From a beta proteobacterium L13 (GTDB taxonomy: Bacteria; Pseudomonadota; Gammaproteobacteria; Burkholderiales; Chromobacteriaceae), in NCBI GenBank assembly GCA_000335715.1, contig AMYZ01000009.1, positions 86,990 to 150,989 on the forward strand: 64,000 nt of DNA. The letters run 5' to 3'. Positions 1-10,182 of this stretch are shown here, one piece after another; positions within the stretch are counted from its first letter, which is position 1, and every line of letters starts with the position of its first letter. The notes under the pieces were generated by a model, which searched no databases, had not been told where the DNA came from, and saw nothing but the letters and a program-made list of their open reading frames with translations. The position numbers and the translations under genes are program-made.

Positions 1-826
1 CTTCGACAAGGTGGCCGCGATAAAAGGCAATGCTCTCGCTGTACTCGCGCAGCCGCACCAGTGCGTAGCGGTAGTCCGCCCCCAGTTTTTCGTTAAGGAA
101 GTTCAGGCGGATCAGCGGGCGGCCAATGCCAAAGGCAAATACCGTGGCCACGATCACGTACAGGTACACGGCAAACACCATGCCGCGCGGAATCTCCAGC
201 CCGAATATCGCCAGTACGCCGGACAGACCCCACAGGATCAGGGTGAACTCGAAGGTAGACACCAGGGCATCGATAACGCCCATCGATAGCGCCAGGCTGC
301 TACTGACAAAACTGGCGATGTCTTGCTGGATGCGCTGGTCCGGGTTGTCTACCGGGTCGGCCAGGTGCTGGGTGCGGTAGAACGTCTGGCCCTGCAGCCA
401 GCGTGACAACATGCGCTCGTTCAGCCACTCGCGCCAGCGGATGACAAAGGCCTGCTGGATATACACCTCGAACAGGCTGCGGCCAACGTGTACGCTGGCC
501 AGCACGGCAAAAATCAGCATGGATGCCCAGAACAGCTTGGCGTCCAGCTTTTGCAGCGAGGCGTACATTTCGTTGTACCAGTTGGAAAACAGCACATTCA
601 CCCGTACCCCGGCCAGCGTCACCAGCAGCACCAGCAGGATGGTCAGCAGTGGCTGCCAGCCGTTACTGGCCGGGCGGAAAAAGTCCCCGGCCAGGCGCAG
701 GAACTGTCGGCCCCAGCGGCTGAAGCGGGTGGTGAGCCAGATGGCAATACAGCTGATCAGCACCGTAATCAGCATGGTCTTGGCCAGCCAGACGCCGCTG
801 GCCAATAGTTCGTTTCCCCAGTTCAT
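1..826 (-). CDS. SbmA/BacA-like ABC transporter, N-terminal part (runs off window)
   Basis: Only the first ~275 codons are present; the gene continues left of the window, so the ATPase half is not seen. Reading from ATG at 826 the protein begins MNWGNELLASG and has about five or six hydrophobic segments. It contains a DNPDQRI-QQDI stretch typical of the ABC_membrane_2 exporter/importer family (YddA, SbmA/BacA, vitamin B12/bleomycin-type permeases). These inner-membrane proteins move peptides or cobalamin-like compounds and usually carry a C-terminal ABC ATPase domain. The gene is divergent from cysS with a 129-bp gap. A copy of the GTTGGCCGCA motif lies inside the coding region at 478-487. 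The substrate cannot be told. Confidence 0.75.
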   Translation of the reverse strand, partial: MNWGNELLASGVWLAKTMLITVLISCIAIWLTTRFSRWGRQFLRLAGDFFRPASNGWQPLLTILLVLLVTLAGVRVNVLFSNWYNEMYASLQKLDAKLFWASMLIFAVLASVHVGRSLFEVYIQQAFVIRWREWLNERMLSRWLQGQTFYRTQHLADPVDNPDQRIQQDIASFVSSSLALSMGVIDALVSTFEFTLILWGLSGVLAIFGLEIPRGMVFAVYLYVIVATVFAFGIGRPLIRLNFLNEKLGADYRYALVRLREYSESIAFYRGHLVE

Positions 827-911
827 GTTCTACGGCTCCTGTTGTAATTTTATTTATGAAACAAGGCATTGTGTCCTGTGTGAAAGCGGCCTGCTAGGGG
901 CTTGACGGCTT

Positions 912-920
912 TGCTACAAT
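912..920 (+). promoter_or_regulatory. candidate extended -10 promoter for cysS
   Basis: TTGCTACAAT gives an extended -10 (TG-C-TACAAT) 35 bp before the cysS ATG. A TTGACG at 902-907 is too close (7 bp) to be its -35. Similar TACAAT boxes precede several other genes here. Confidence 0.45.
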
Positions 921-955
921 AGCGGTTCGTTACTTAACCGATAGGCCAAGTTGTC

Positions 956-2329
956 ATGCTCAAGCTCTACAACACACTGACCCGCCAGAAAGAAGAATTC
1001 AAACCGCTCGTACCCGGCCAGGTAAAGATGTACGTGTGTGGCATGACTGTCTATGACCTGTGCCATATCGGCCACGCCCGTATGCTCACCGCGTTCGACG
1101 TGATCTACCGCTGGTTTGCCGCCAGCAACTACGACGTGACCTATGTGCGCAATATTACCGATATTGACGACAAGATCATCAAGCGTTCTGCCGAGCGTGG
1201 CATCAGCGCCGAGGCACTGGTAGAGGAAACCATCGCCGACATGCACGCCGATACCGAAGCGCTGGGCCTGCTGCGGCCAACCTTCGAGCCGCGTGCCACC
1301 CAGCATATTGGCGGCATGCAGGACATCATCAGCAAGCTGATCCACCGTGGCAAGGCCTACCCGGCGCCCAATGGCGACGTGTACTACGCCGTGCGCGAGT
1401 TCGAAGGCTACGGCAAGCTGTCCGGCAAGACGCTGGAAAGCCTGCGCGCCGGCGAGCGCATCGACGTAGACCCGAACAAGCGTGACCCGTTCGACTTTGT
1501 GCTGTGGAAAGCCGCCAAGCCGGGCGAGCCGCAGTGGCAAAGCCCGTGGGGCGCCGGCCGCCCCGGCTGGCATATCGAGTGCTCTGCCATGAGCTGCCAC
1601 CACCTGGGCGAGCATTTCGATATCCACGGCGGCGGCGAAGACCTGCAGTTCCCGCACCACGAAAACGAAATTGCCCAAAGCGAAGGCGCACACGGCCACC
1701 AGTACGTGAACTACTGGATGCACAACGGCTTTATCAATGTGGATGGCACCAAGATGTCCAAGAGCCTGGGCAACTTCTTCACCATCCGCGATGTATTGAG
1801 CCATTTCGATGGCGAGGTCATCCGCTTCTTTATCGTGCGCAGCCACTACCGCAGCCCGGTGAACTTTACCGACGGCATCCTCAACGACGCCAAGCAGGGC
1901 CTGACCCGCCTGTACACCGCGCTGCGCGGGCTGGCGCTGCCAGCCAGCACCGGCATCGACTGGGCCAACCCGTACGCCGCGCGCTTCAAGGCAGCCATGG
2001 ACGACGACTTTGGCACCTCCGAAGCGGTGTCGGTGCTGTTCGAGCTGGCGGGCGAAGTGAACAAGAGCAAAGACCTGGTGCTGGCGCGCCTGCTGAAAGA
2101 CCTGGGCGGTGTGCTGGGCCTGCTGCAGCGCGACCCGGAAGCCTTCCTGCAAGGCGACAGCGCCGAAGGCGGCCTCAGTGCCGAACAGGTAGAAGCGCTG
2201 ATCCAGGCGCGCAAGGACGCCCGTGCCGCCAAAAACTGGGCCGAGTCCGACCGCATTCGCGACGAATTGACCGCCGCCGGTATCGTGCTGGAAGACAGCG
2301 CCGGTGCTACTACCTGGCGCCGCGCCTGA
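956..2329 (+). CDS. cysS: cysteinyl-tRNA synthetase
   Basis: This class I aminoacyl-tRNA synthetase charges tRNA-Cys in the cytoplasm. The 457-residue length is normal for bacterial CysRS. Visible signatures are the HIGH motif at residues 37-40 (CHIGHAR), KMSKS at 266-270, and the zinc-site pattern beginning at Cys28 (YVCGMTVYD) with a later [10 protein letters not shown] and HHENE segment. The ATG at 956 begins the usual [14 protein letters not shown]-terminus and follows an extended -10. A single gene, followed by a small GC-rich hairpin with four T residues near 2357-2380. One GTTGGCCGCA motif (reverse orientation, 1272-1281) falls in the frame that reads RPT. Confidence 0.97.
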   Translation: MLKLYNTLTRQKEEFKPLVPGQVKMYVCGMTVYDLCHIGHARMLTAFDVIYRWFAASNYDVTYVRNITDIDDKIIKRSAERGISAEALVEETIADMHADTEALGLLRPTFEPRATQHIGGMQDIISKLIHRGKAYPAPNGDVYYAVREFEGYGKLSGKTLESLRAGERIDVDPNKRDPFDFVLWKAAKPGEPQWQSPWGAGRPGWHIECSAMSCHHLGEHFDIHGGGEDLQFPHHENEIAQSEGAHGHQYVNYWMHNGFINVDGTKMSKSLGNFFTIRDVLSHFDGEVIRFFIVRSHYRSPVNFTDGILNDAKQGLTRLYTALRGLALPASTGIDWANPYAARFKAAMDDDFGTSEAVSVLFELAGEVNKSKDLVLARLLKDLGGVLGLLQRDPEAFLQGDSAEGGLSAEQVEALIQARKDARAAKNWAESDRIRDELTAAGIVLEDSAGATTWRRA

Positions 2330-2356
2330 GCTGAAAACGCTGTGCACATAGCAGGA

Positions 2357-2380
2357 AAGGTTGGCCGCGGCCAGCTTTTC
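2357..2380 (+). terminator. weak terminator-like hairpin after cysS
   Basis: TGGCC-GC-GGCCA stem followed by CTTTTCC, 28 bp after the cysS stop. It contains a one-mismatch copy of the GTTGGCCGCA motif (GTTGGCCGCG). Confidence 0.4.
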
Positions 2381-2381
2381 C

Positions 2382-2410
2382 TTGCCAATGGCCGTTTTAG
2401 TCTGGATAAT
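2382..2410 (+). promoter_or_regulatory. sigma-70 promoter for rpmE
   Basis: TTGCCA at 2382-2387, 17-bp spacer, GATAAT at 2405-2410. This lies 58 bp before the rpmE start and is a good match to the housekeeping consensus. Confidence 0.6.
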
Positions 2411-2467
2411 CACGCGTTTTGAAGAAGTACAGGCAAAACCCCTGTACCCGAGTTAAAAGGAAAAGCC

Positions 2468-2683
2468 ATGCAAGCCGATATTCAGCCGAACTACAAAGAA
2501 GTAGCCGTTACCTGCTCCTGCGGTAACCAGTTCACCACCAAGTCCACCATGGCTAAAGACGCCTTCCACATTGAAGTGTGCTCCCAGTGCCACCCGTTCT
2601 ACACCGGTAAACAGAAGATCGTTGATACCGCTGGTCGCGTTGATCGCTTCAACCAGAAGTTCGGCAGCTTCTTCAAGCGCTAA
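2468..2683 (+). CDS. rpmE: 50S ribosomal protein L31 (zinc-binding form)
   Basis: Large-subunit ribosomal protein of 71 residues. It carries the C+ (zinc) signature, with Cys16-x-Cys18 and Cys38-x2-Cys41 (CSC and CSQC), followed by HPFYTGKQ. This distinguishes it from the zinc-free L31B paralogue induced by zinc starvation. An AAAAGG Shine-Dalgarno sequence lies just upstream of the ATG. Monocistronic: a strong promoter at 2382-2410 precedes it and a perfect hairpin plus T-run follows at 2706-2730. No Zur-type palindrome is obvious upstream. Confidence 0.96.
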   Translation: MQADIQPNYKEVAVTCSCGNQFTTKSTMAKDAFHIEVCSQCHPFYTGKQKIVDTAGRVDRFNQKFGSFFKR

Positions 2684-2705
2684 TTACCGCTTGCAAGATG
2701 GACAT

Positions 2706-2730
2706 AAAGGCAGCCTAGGCTGCCTTTTTT
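2706..2730 (+). terminator. intrinsic terminator of rpmE
   Basis: AAAGGCAGCC-TA-GGCTGCCTTTTTT: a perfect 10-bp stem ending in a six-T tract, 22 bp after the rpmE stop. Confidence 0.9.
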
Positions 2731-2833
2731 CATGTCTGCGCGACACTACCCGTCTTGCCTTGGCTGAAATGTCAGCTACCGTAAGCGGGTATATCGTCTA
2801 AACTATGCCGGTTTACTTTTTCGAGCCTGTTAG

Positions 2834-3778
2834 ATGATGCCCGTCAATATCGTGTACCTGTCGCACGGCAGCCGCAAATATCACGACCAGACCCGCTTTT
2901 CGGTACTGACCCTGCTGCATCTGCTGCTGCAACAGCAGCGCGATGATATCCGTATCGTGGTGTACACCGACGATGCCCGTGAAGTACCGCAGCATCCGTT
3001 GATTCAGGCTATCGTCCTGCAGCGCGCCGAGTTGGCCGCATTCCGTGGCCCGTTTGACTACGTGCATCGCATCAAGCTCAATGTGCTGCGCCGTGCCAGC
3101 GCCGAGCTGGACGGCCCGCTGCTGTACGTGGACTGCGACACCCGCTGGCTGCACCTGCCGGACAATATCTTCAGCCGCCTGCGCGGCGACGGCGGCCAGG
3201 CCCCGTTGTGCTGCATGCACGTGCCAGAGGGGGCGTTTTCGCCAGAATTCTTCCCGGATTACCACCGCTATGTGCAGCAGAAGCAGGCGCAGCTGCAGCA
3301 GCTGGGCATTGCCGATACCTCGCGGCTGCTGATGTGGAATGCCGGTGCCATTGGCGTGCCGGCGGGCAGTACTGCCTTCTTTGATGACGTGATTCTTGTC
3401 AGCGATTACCTGTTTACCCGTGTGGTGCCGCGCAACTGGGTAGAGCAGTTTGCCCTGTCGCTGGTGGCTTGCAGCCGCTACGAGATGGTGGCGCTGGATG
3501 CCGCCTTGCATCACTACTGGAACTACAGCTACGAAGCACCGCTATATCTGGCCAGCTTTTTTGCAGCGCAGCCACCTGGGTTATCGGTGCCACAGCTGGC
3601 AGCCGCGTGTGCGCAGCATGACTGGCGTGAAGACGAGCTCAAACGCCTGCAAGCCGCGCCCGAGCACAAACGCCAGCGCCGCCGTAACAAGCTGCGCAAC
3701 TCGCTGCAAAAGCGCCGTATCGACCTGAAAATTGCCATCGCCCGCCTGGGCTTGCGCCTGCGTGGCGAGCTAGGCTAG
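2834..3778 (+). CDS. putative GT-A-fold glycosyltransferase
   Basis: The product is 314 residues, soluble, with no signal peptide. A YVDCDTRW segment (Asp100-x-Asp102) after a hydrophobic strand resembles the metal-binding DXD of GT-A glycosyltransferases. A later LLMWNAGAIGV segment resembles the acceptor-side NAG motif of nucleotide-sugar transferases. The C-terminal ~60 residues are very basic (KRQRRRNKLR), suggesting membrane or polysaccharide contact. The next gene is also an envelope glycosyltransferase, which supports a role in surface glycan assembly, but a terminator separates the two. The ATG at 2834 is doubled (ATGATG), so 2837 is possible. Donor and acceptor are unknown. Confidence 0.7.
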   Translation: MMPVNIVYLSHGSRKYHDQTRFSVLTLLHLLLQQQRDDIRIVVYTDDAREVPQHPLIQAIVLQRAELAAFRGPFDYVHRIKLNVLRRASAELDGPLLYVDCDTRWLHLPDNIFSRLRGDGGQAPLCCMHVPEGAFSPEFFPDYHRYVQQKQAQLQQLGIADTSRLLMWNAGAIGVPAGSTAFFDDVILVSDYLFTRVVPRNWVEQFALSLVACSRYEMVALDAALHHYWNYSYEAPLYLASFFAAQPPGLSVPQLAAACAQHDWREDELKRLQAAPEHKRQRRRNKLRNSLQKRRIDLKIAIARLGLRLRGELG

Positions 3779-3802
3779 CCCGGCAGGCCGTTTGCCCGCC
3801 CG

Positions 3803-3834
3803 CGCCACGCTGCTTGCAGCGTGGCGTTTGTTTT
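3803..3834 (+). terminator. intrinsic terminator
   Basis: CGCCACGCTGC-TT-GCAGCGTGGCG, an 11-bp perfect stem followed by TTTGTTTT, just after the glycosyltransferase gene. Confidence 0.85.
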
Positions 3835-3905
3835 GCCTGCTTGCTAGGTACGGGCGGCGATTATCACTACAATATCCGCTTACTTTCTCTTGGTCATTTC
3901 CGCGC

Positions 3906-5555
3906 ATGCTGACTTATTCCGCGCAAAGCCAGGTTGCCGCCCGGCCTACCGAAAAACCCTGGGTGCTGTTGCTGCTGTGTTTTGTCTGGCTATGGCCTGG
4001 CATTCTGGGGCATACGCCCTGGAAACCTGACGAGCCTTACGTTACTGCCGTGGTGCAGGGCTTTGTTGCAGGTGGCCACTGGCTGTTGCCCGCTATCGAC
4101 GGCCAACCTTATCTGGAAAACTCGCCGCTGTACTACTGGGTTGCCGCCGGCCTGGCGCGTTTGCTGTCCCCGTGGCTACTACCGCTGCACGACGCAGCGC
4201 GGTTGGCCACGCCACTATTCATGGCGGTAGCGCTGGCGTTTGCCGGGGGCATTGGGCGCGAGCTGATCGGCCGCCGCCATGGCCGCAGTGTGGTGATGAT
4301 CCTGATCGGTTGCCTGGGGCTGATTGTTACCGGGCATGAAATGAACCCGGTGGTGGCGGGTTTTGCCGGTTTCTCGGCGGCTTTGTACGCCATGGTGCTC
4401 AGCCGCCGCGCCCCGGCGCTGGCAGGAGCCTTGCTGGGCGCGGCCAGCGTGGTGGTATTCCTGTCTACCAACCTGCTGCAGCTGCTGCTGGTGTGGAGTG
4501 TGGCGCTGCTGCTGCCTGCCTTTGCCAGCTGGCGTAACAAGCGCTATGCCATCACCCTGACCATGGCGCTGCTGTTTGCCTTGCCTTTGCTGCTGGTGTG
4601 GCCGTGGGCACTGTATAAAAACTATCCGCTGGTATTCCAGCAGTGGTGGCAGGCCTACGCGCTGGGGCCGCTGCACGGTTTTGGCGGTATCGGCCTGTTT
4701 CACGAGCTGGGCTACTACCCCAAACTGGTGTTGTGGTACGCCTGGCCGGCCTGGCCACTCGCGGCCTGGGCGCTATGGAAAAACCGCCGTTACGAGCTGC
4801 CCATGCTGCAGCTGCCGCTGCTGAGCTTTGCGGTGCTACTGTTGCTGCTGACCTTCTCCAATAACACCCATACCGAAGATGCCATGCCGCTGCTGCTGCC
4901 GCTGGCGGTGCTGGCTGCGGTAGAGCTCGATAGCCTGCGCCGTGGTGCAGCAGCTTTCCTGAACTGGTTTGGCCTGATGGCCTTTGGCTTCTTTGCCCTG
5001 CTGGTGTGGCTGGGCTGGGCGGCCATGAACTTTGGCTGGCCGGCCAGGTTGGCCGCACGTGCCGAGTATTTCAGCCCGTACTACACGCCGCAGGTTTCGC
5101 TGCTGGCCGTGCTGCTGGCGCTGCTGGCGACGGCGGTGTGGGTGTGGGCCGTTACGCGGCGCCATTTGCGCGGCCGCCAGGCCATTACCAACTGGGCTGC
5201 CGGCTTATCGCTGCTATGGGGCTTGCTGCTGACGCTCTGGCTGCCGTTTCTGGACGCGGCCAAGAGCTACCAGCCGGTGGTGGCGGGCATGATGAAAGCC
5301 ATGCCGGCAGGGGATAAATGCGTGGCGATAGACGAGCGCCAGATGATGGCGCGTGTGAGCTGGCAGTACTACGCCCAGCTGCGCCTGAAGCCGCTAGCAG
5401 CAGGGCAGGCCGTGCCGTGCACGCTACAGCTGGTAGTGGGCGACAAGGATCGGCCGCCGCAAATAGCGGGGTGGCAGCTGCGCTGGCAGGGTAGCCGCCC
5501 GCGTGACAAGCACGAGGTGTATTACCTGCTGCAGCGCGTGCCGGCAGCGCATTAA
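3906..5555 (+). CDS. ArnT/PMT-like membrane glycosyltransferase
   Basis: A polytopic membrane protein of 549 residues with about twelve hydrophobic segments. Near the N-terminus it has WKPDEPY (periplasmic loop with the catalytic-type Asp-Glu) and PYLENSPLYYW, close to the PYFEKPPLYYW pattern of ArnT-type (GT83) lipid-linked sugar transferases. Family members move a sugar from an undecaprenyl or polyprenyl phosphate carrier to lipid A, glycan or protein on the periplasmic side. The upstream in-frame start at 3792 would overlap the preceding terminator, so ATG 3906 is preferred. A TACAAT box lies at 3868-3873. No arn operon is nearby, so the sugar and acceptor are open. Confidence 0.8.
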   Translation: MLTYSAQSQVAARPTEKPWVLLLLCFVWLWPGILGHTPWKPDEPYVTAVVQGFVAGGHWLLPAIDGQPYLENSPLYYWVAAGLARLLSPWLLPLHDAARLATPLFMAVALAFAGGIGRELIGRRHGRSVVMILIGCLGLIVTGHEMNPVVAGFAGFSAALYAMVLSRRAPALAGALLGAASVVVFLSTNLLQLLLVWSVALLLPAFASWRNKRYAITLTMALLFALPLLLVWPWALYKNYPLVFQQWWQAYALGPLHGFGGIGLFHELGYYPKLVLWYAWPAWPLAAWALWKNRRYELPMLQLPLLSFAVLLLLLTFSNNTHTEDAMPLLLPLAVLAAVELDSLRRGAAAFLNWFGLMAFGFFALLVWLGWAAMNFGWPARLAARAEYFSPYYTPQVSLLAVLLALLATAVWVWAVTRRHLRGRQAITNWAAGLSLLWGLLLTLWLPFLDAAKSYQPVVAGMMKAMPAGDKCVAIDERQMMARVSWQYYAQLRLKPLAAGQAVPCTLQLVVGDKDRPPQIAGWQLRWQGSRPRDKHEVYYLLQRVPAAH

Positions 5556-5575
5556 GCTTGAGCGCTGCCAGTAAT

Positions 5576-5612
5576 AAAGCCAAGGCCACCGCATGCGGTG
5601 GCCTTGGCTTTT
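5576..5612. terminator. bidirectional terminator between convergent genes
   Basis: AAAGCCAAGGCCACCGC then GCGGTGGCCTTGGCTTTT: a long near-perfect stem with A-run and T-run on opposite sides. It serves both the membrane glycosyltransferase (+) and acetoacetyl-CoA synthetase (-). Confidence 0.88.
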
Positions 5613-5620
5613 GGGCTATG

Positions 5621-5643
5621 GCGGCCAAGCCGGGTTGGCCGCA
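5621..5643. repeat. inverted pair of the GTTGGCCGCA-type motif
   Basis: GCGGCCAA at 5621-5628 and TTGGCCGC at 5635-5642 form an 8-bp perfect stem with a 6-nt loop. The right copy is a full motif (5634-5643). It lies 10 bp downstream of the acetoacetyl-CoA synthetase stop codon and has no T-run. Confidence 0.7.
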
Positions 5644-5652
5644 GGCTAAATG

Positions 5653-7614
<1,962 letters not shown>

Positions 7615-7694
7615 GGGTGGGTCTCCTCTACGTCGTGTTATTCCGGCGGTATCGTTATATGTAGTGTACGACGGCGGCTTATGCCGCAACAGGC

Positions 7695-8234
7695 TCAGTC
7701 TTCCTTATAGCTGCCGTCGTGCATCCAGCGGGCGTGCTGCGGGGCTTTGCGCGTGGCGGCCCATTCGTTGAGCATGTCCCACTTGGCTTCGTCCAGCAGC
7801 TGCATCATGCGCGGCGTGCCGCTATTGCAGGCCAGCTCCAGGCGGTGGCCGTTGGGGTCGAAGAAGTAGATGCTCTGGAAAATGGTGTGGTTGGTGGGGC
7901 CGATCACCTTGATACCGGCCGCTTCCAGCCGTGCCTTGGTGGCCAGCAGGGTATCCATGTCGGCCACCTCCAGCGCCAAGTGCTGCACCCAGGCCGGGGT
8001 GTTCGGGTCACGGCCCATTTCCGGGCTGTTGGGCAGCTCGAAGAAGGCCAGGATATTGCCCTGGCCTGCGTCCAGGAACACGTGCATGTACGGGTCCGGC
8101 TGCTTGGTGGACGGCACTTCGTTTTCGGCAATGGCCAGCACGAACTTCATGTCGAGGTGTTTTACATACCACTCGACGGTTTCTTTGGCGTCTTTGCAGC
8201 GGTAGGCCACGTGGTGGATTTTCTGGATCAGCAT
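7695..8234 (-). CDS. VOC-family (glyoxalase/extradiol dioxygenase fold) protein
   Basis: The 179-residue product starts MLIQKIHHVAYRCKD and has paired beta-alpha-beta-beta-beta modules. His7/His8 near the N-terminus, a central VQHLALEV and FFDPNGHRLELA with a metal-ligand Glu give a typical VOC metal site. Similar proteins act as glyoxalases, dioxygenases or epimerases, so the reaction cannot be assigned. It sits 80 bp upstream of aacS on the same strand and is divergent from the IclR regulator. This suggests it belongs to the same catabolic unit and is controlled by that regulator. Confidence 0.8.
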   Translation of the reverse strand: MLIQKIHHVAYRCKDAKETVEWYVKHLDMKFVLAIAENEVPSTKQPDPYMHVFLDAGQGNILAFFELPNSPEMGRDPNTPAWVQHLALEVADMDTLLATKARLEAAGIKVIGPTNHTIFQSIYFFDPNGHRLELACNSGTPRMMQLLDEAKWDMLNEWAATRKAPQHARWMHDGSYKED

Positions 8235-8383
8235 GGTGTTGTCTCCGTGTGCGGGGCAGCGATGGCTGCATGGCCTGAACCATACTGCAATGTTAGATAT
8301 TGCTCAACAGGTTTGATATTAACAAACTCGATGCGAGCGGCAGCAATGCTACACTGTGGCGATACTGACTTGCTTTTATCGTT
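8235..8383. promoter_or_regulatory. divergent control region between VOC gene and IclR regulator
   Basis: 149 bp shared by two divergent genes. It contains GTTTG-ATATTAA-CAAAC (8311-8327), a 5-bp-arm inverted repeat in an AT-rich pocket, placed where an IclR-type operator would be expected. TACACT at 8350-8355 is a possible -10 for the regulator. Confidence 0.4.
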
Positions 8384-9151
8384 ATGGACGCAGAAAAAGA
8401 CGCCCGCCGCGGCATTCAATCCATCGAGGTAGGCGGCACCCTGTTGCAAGCGCTGGTGCGCGCCGGCGCACCGATGATGCTGAAAGACCTGGCGCGCGAC
8501 GCCGGCATGCCGCCTGCCAAAGCGCACCCCTACCTGGTGAGCTTTGGCAAGCTGGGCCTGGTGGAACAAGACGCCGTGACCGGCCAGTACCGGCTGGGCA
8601 GCTTTGCGCTGCAAATGGGCCTGACCGCGCTGCACGAGCTGGATGCGGTCAAGATTGCCAGCGACGCCGCCACCCGGCTGGCGCTGGACATCAACCAGAA
8701 CGTGGCGCTGGCGGTGTGGGGCAACCACGGGCCCACCGTGGTGCGCATCGTGGAGTGCAACCGCATCGTGCATATCAATATGCGCACCGGCAGCGTGATG
8801 TCGGTGTTGGATTCGGCCACCGGCCGCGTGTTTGCTGCCTGGCTGCCGGCCGAGCTGACGCGTGCCGTCATCGAAAGCGAGCTGGCACACAAGCCGCCAG
8901 GGCAGCAGCCCGAGCTGGCGGCCACGCTGGCAGAGGTGCGCGAGCAGGGCATGGCGCGTGCGGTAGGCTACCCGCTGCCGGGTATCAACGCCTTGTCGGC
9001 ACCGGTGTTCGACAGTAGCGGCCAACTGGCGCTGGTGATGACCACGCTGGGCCCGGCGGCCGCTTTCGACGCGGCCTGGGGTGGCCCGTTGGCGCAGGCG
9101 CTGGCGGCCTGTGCCGCCGCCACCTCGCGCAGCCTGGGCTACCACAGCTAG
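8384..9151 (+). CDS. IclR-family transcriptional regulator
   Basis: The product has 255 residues. The N-terminal winged helix (residues ~8-70) reads [15 protein letters not shown]...[31 protein letters not shown], the usual IclR arrangement. The C-terminal effector-binding domain contains [10 protein letters not shown] and a final [14 protein letters not shown] helix. It is divergent from the VOC-aacS unit and probably controls it; an effector related to acetoacetate or branched-chain acids is an inference. Its TAG stop and the stop of the convergent HMG-CoA lyase gene share the palindrome CTAG at 9148-9151, so the two genes overlap by 4 bp tail to tail. Confidence 0.9.
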   Translation: MDAEKDARRGIQSIEVGGTLLQALVRAGAPMMLKDLARDAGMPPAKAHPYLVSFGKLGLVEQDAVTGQYRLGSFALQMGLTALHELDAVKIASDAATRLALDINQNVALAVWGNHGPTVVRIVECNRIVHINMRTGSVMSVLDSATGRVFAAWLPAELTRAVIESELAHKPPGQQPELAATLAEVREQGMARAVGYPLPGINALSAPVFDSSGQLALVMTTLGPAAAFDAAWGGPLAQALAACAAATSRSLGYHS

Positions 9152-10047
9152 GCCGCCAGCCCCCGGCCGCGCGCCTTGGCGTAGCGCGAGCCTGGCTCGC
9201 GGCCCAGGGCGTCGGCGATGAACCACGCGGTATCGGCCACGCGGTTAATGTCGACCCCGGTGTGATAACCCAGGCCGTGCAGCAGGTACAACACGTCTTC
9301 GGTGGCCACGTTGCCGGACGCGCCTTTGGCGTACGGGCAGCCGCCCAGGCCGGATACCGAGCTGTCAAAGGTGCGCACGCCGGCTTGCAAGGCGGTGTGG
9401 ATGTTGGCGATGGCCATGCCGTAGGTGTCGTGGAAGTGGCCGGCCAGCTTGGCTACCGGCACCTGCTCGCTTACCGCGTCCAGCATGGCGGTTACTTTAT
9501 CCGGCGTGCCCACGCCGATGGTGTCGCCCAGCGAAATCTCGTAACAGCCCATGTCGTACAGCGCACGGGCTACCTCGGCCACTTTGCGCGGCGCGATGGC
9601 GCCTTCGTACGGGCAGCCCACCACGCACGACACGTAGCCGCGAACGCGAACGTTGGCCGCCACCGCGCGCTTCATCACCGATTCGAAGCGCTGCAGGCTC
9701 TCGGCGATGCTGGCGTTGATGTTCTTCTGGCTAAAGGCCTCGCTGGCGGCGCCAAACACGGCAATCTCGCGCACGCCGGCTGCCAGCGCCGCGTCCAGGC
9801 CCTTGTCGTTGGGCACCAGCACCGGGTAGTTCACCGTGCCGTCCAGCGGTAGCGCTTGCAGCACCTCGTCGCTGTCCGCCATCTGCGGCACCCACTTCGG
9901 TGATACAAAGGCGCCGGCTTCAATGTTCAGCAGGCCGCTTGCGGCCAACCTTTGAATCAGCTCGACCTTTACCGCTAGCGGTACGGTCTGTTTTTCGTTC
10001 TGCAGCCCGTCGCGCGGGCCGACTTCCACAATCTTCACGTGTGTCAT
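9148..10047 (-). CDS. liuE: hydroxymethylglutaryl-CoA lyase
   Basis: Cleaves HMG-CoA to acetoacetate and acetyl-CoA, the last step of leucine degradation. The product has 299 residues and a DRE-TIM metallolyase fold: [11 protein letters not shown] at the N-terminus, [10 protein letters not shown] with the metal-binding His, and the diagnostic [14 protein letters not shown] with the catalytic Cys. ATG 10047 is supported by AAAGGAT upstream and by the conserved [10 protein letters not shown] start. It is the last gene of the minus-strand liu operon. Copies of the GTTGGCCGCA motif lie at 9940-9949 (reading RLAA) and, with one mismatch, at 9652. Confidence 0.96.
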   Translation of the reverse strand: MTHVKIVEVGPRDGLQNEKQTVPLAVKVELIQRLAASGLLNIEAGAFVSPKWVPQMADSDEVLQALPLDGTVNYPVLVPNDKGLDAALAAGVREIAVFGAASEAFSQKNINASIAESLQRFESVMKRAVAANVRVRGYVSCVVGCPYEGAIAPRKVAEVARALYDMGCYEISLGDTIGVGTPDKVTAMLDAVSEQVPVAKLAGHFHDTYGMAIANIHTALQAGVRTFDSSVSGLGGCPYAKGASGNVATEDVLYLLHGLGYHTGVDINRVADTAWFIADALGREPGSRYAKARGRGLAA

Positions 10048-10062
10048 GTTTTGATCCTTTGG

Positions 10063-10171
10063 GGCCACGAAATCCGCGAAAAGCACAAAATACTTTGAAT
10101 GCACCGAGTCCCGCGTACTAGCCCGTTATCAAGCTATGCATTTTTTCGTGTTGTTTTGCGGGTTTCGTGGC
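10063..10171. repeat. CACGAAA-type inverted repeat, liuE-liuD junction
   Basis: Left arm GGCCACGAAATCCGCGAAAAG (10063 on) and right arm CGTGTTGTTTTGCGGGTTTCGTGGC (to 10171) are near reverse complements about 50 bp apart. The same element recurs at the other liu junctions. It would fold in the polycistronic mRNA between liuD and liuE. Confidence 0.75.
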
Positions 10172-10182
10172 TGGCAGGTTGT

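Noticed and set aside
902..920. TTGACG-TACAAT as a paired cysS promoter
   Set aside because: Spacing is only 7 bp; the TACAAT more likely works as an extended -10.
914..2413. 499-codon minus-strand frame opposite cysS
   Set aside because: Composition typical of an antisense shadow; cysS is unambiguous.
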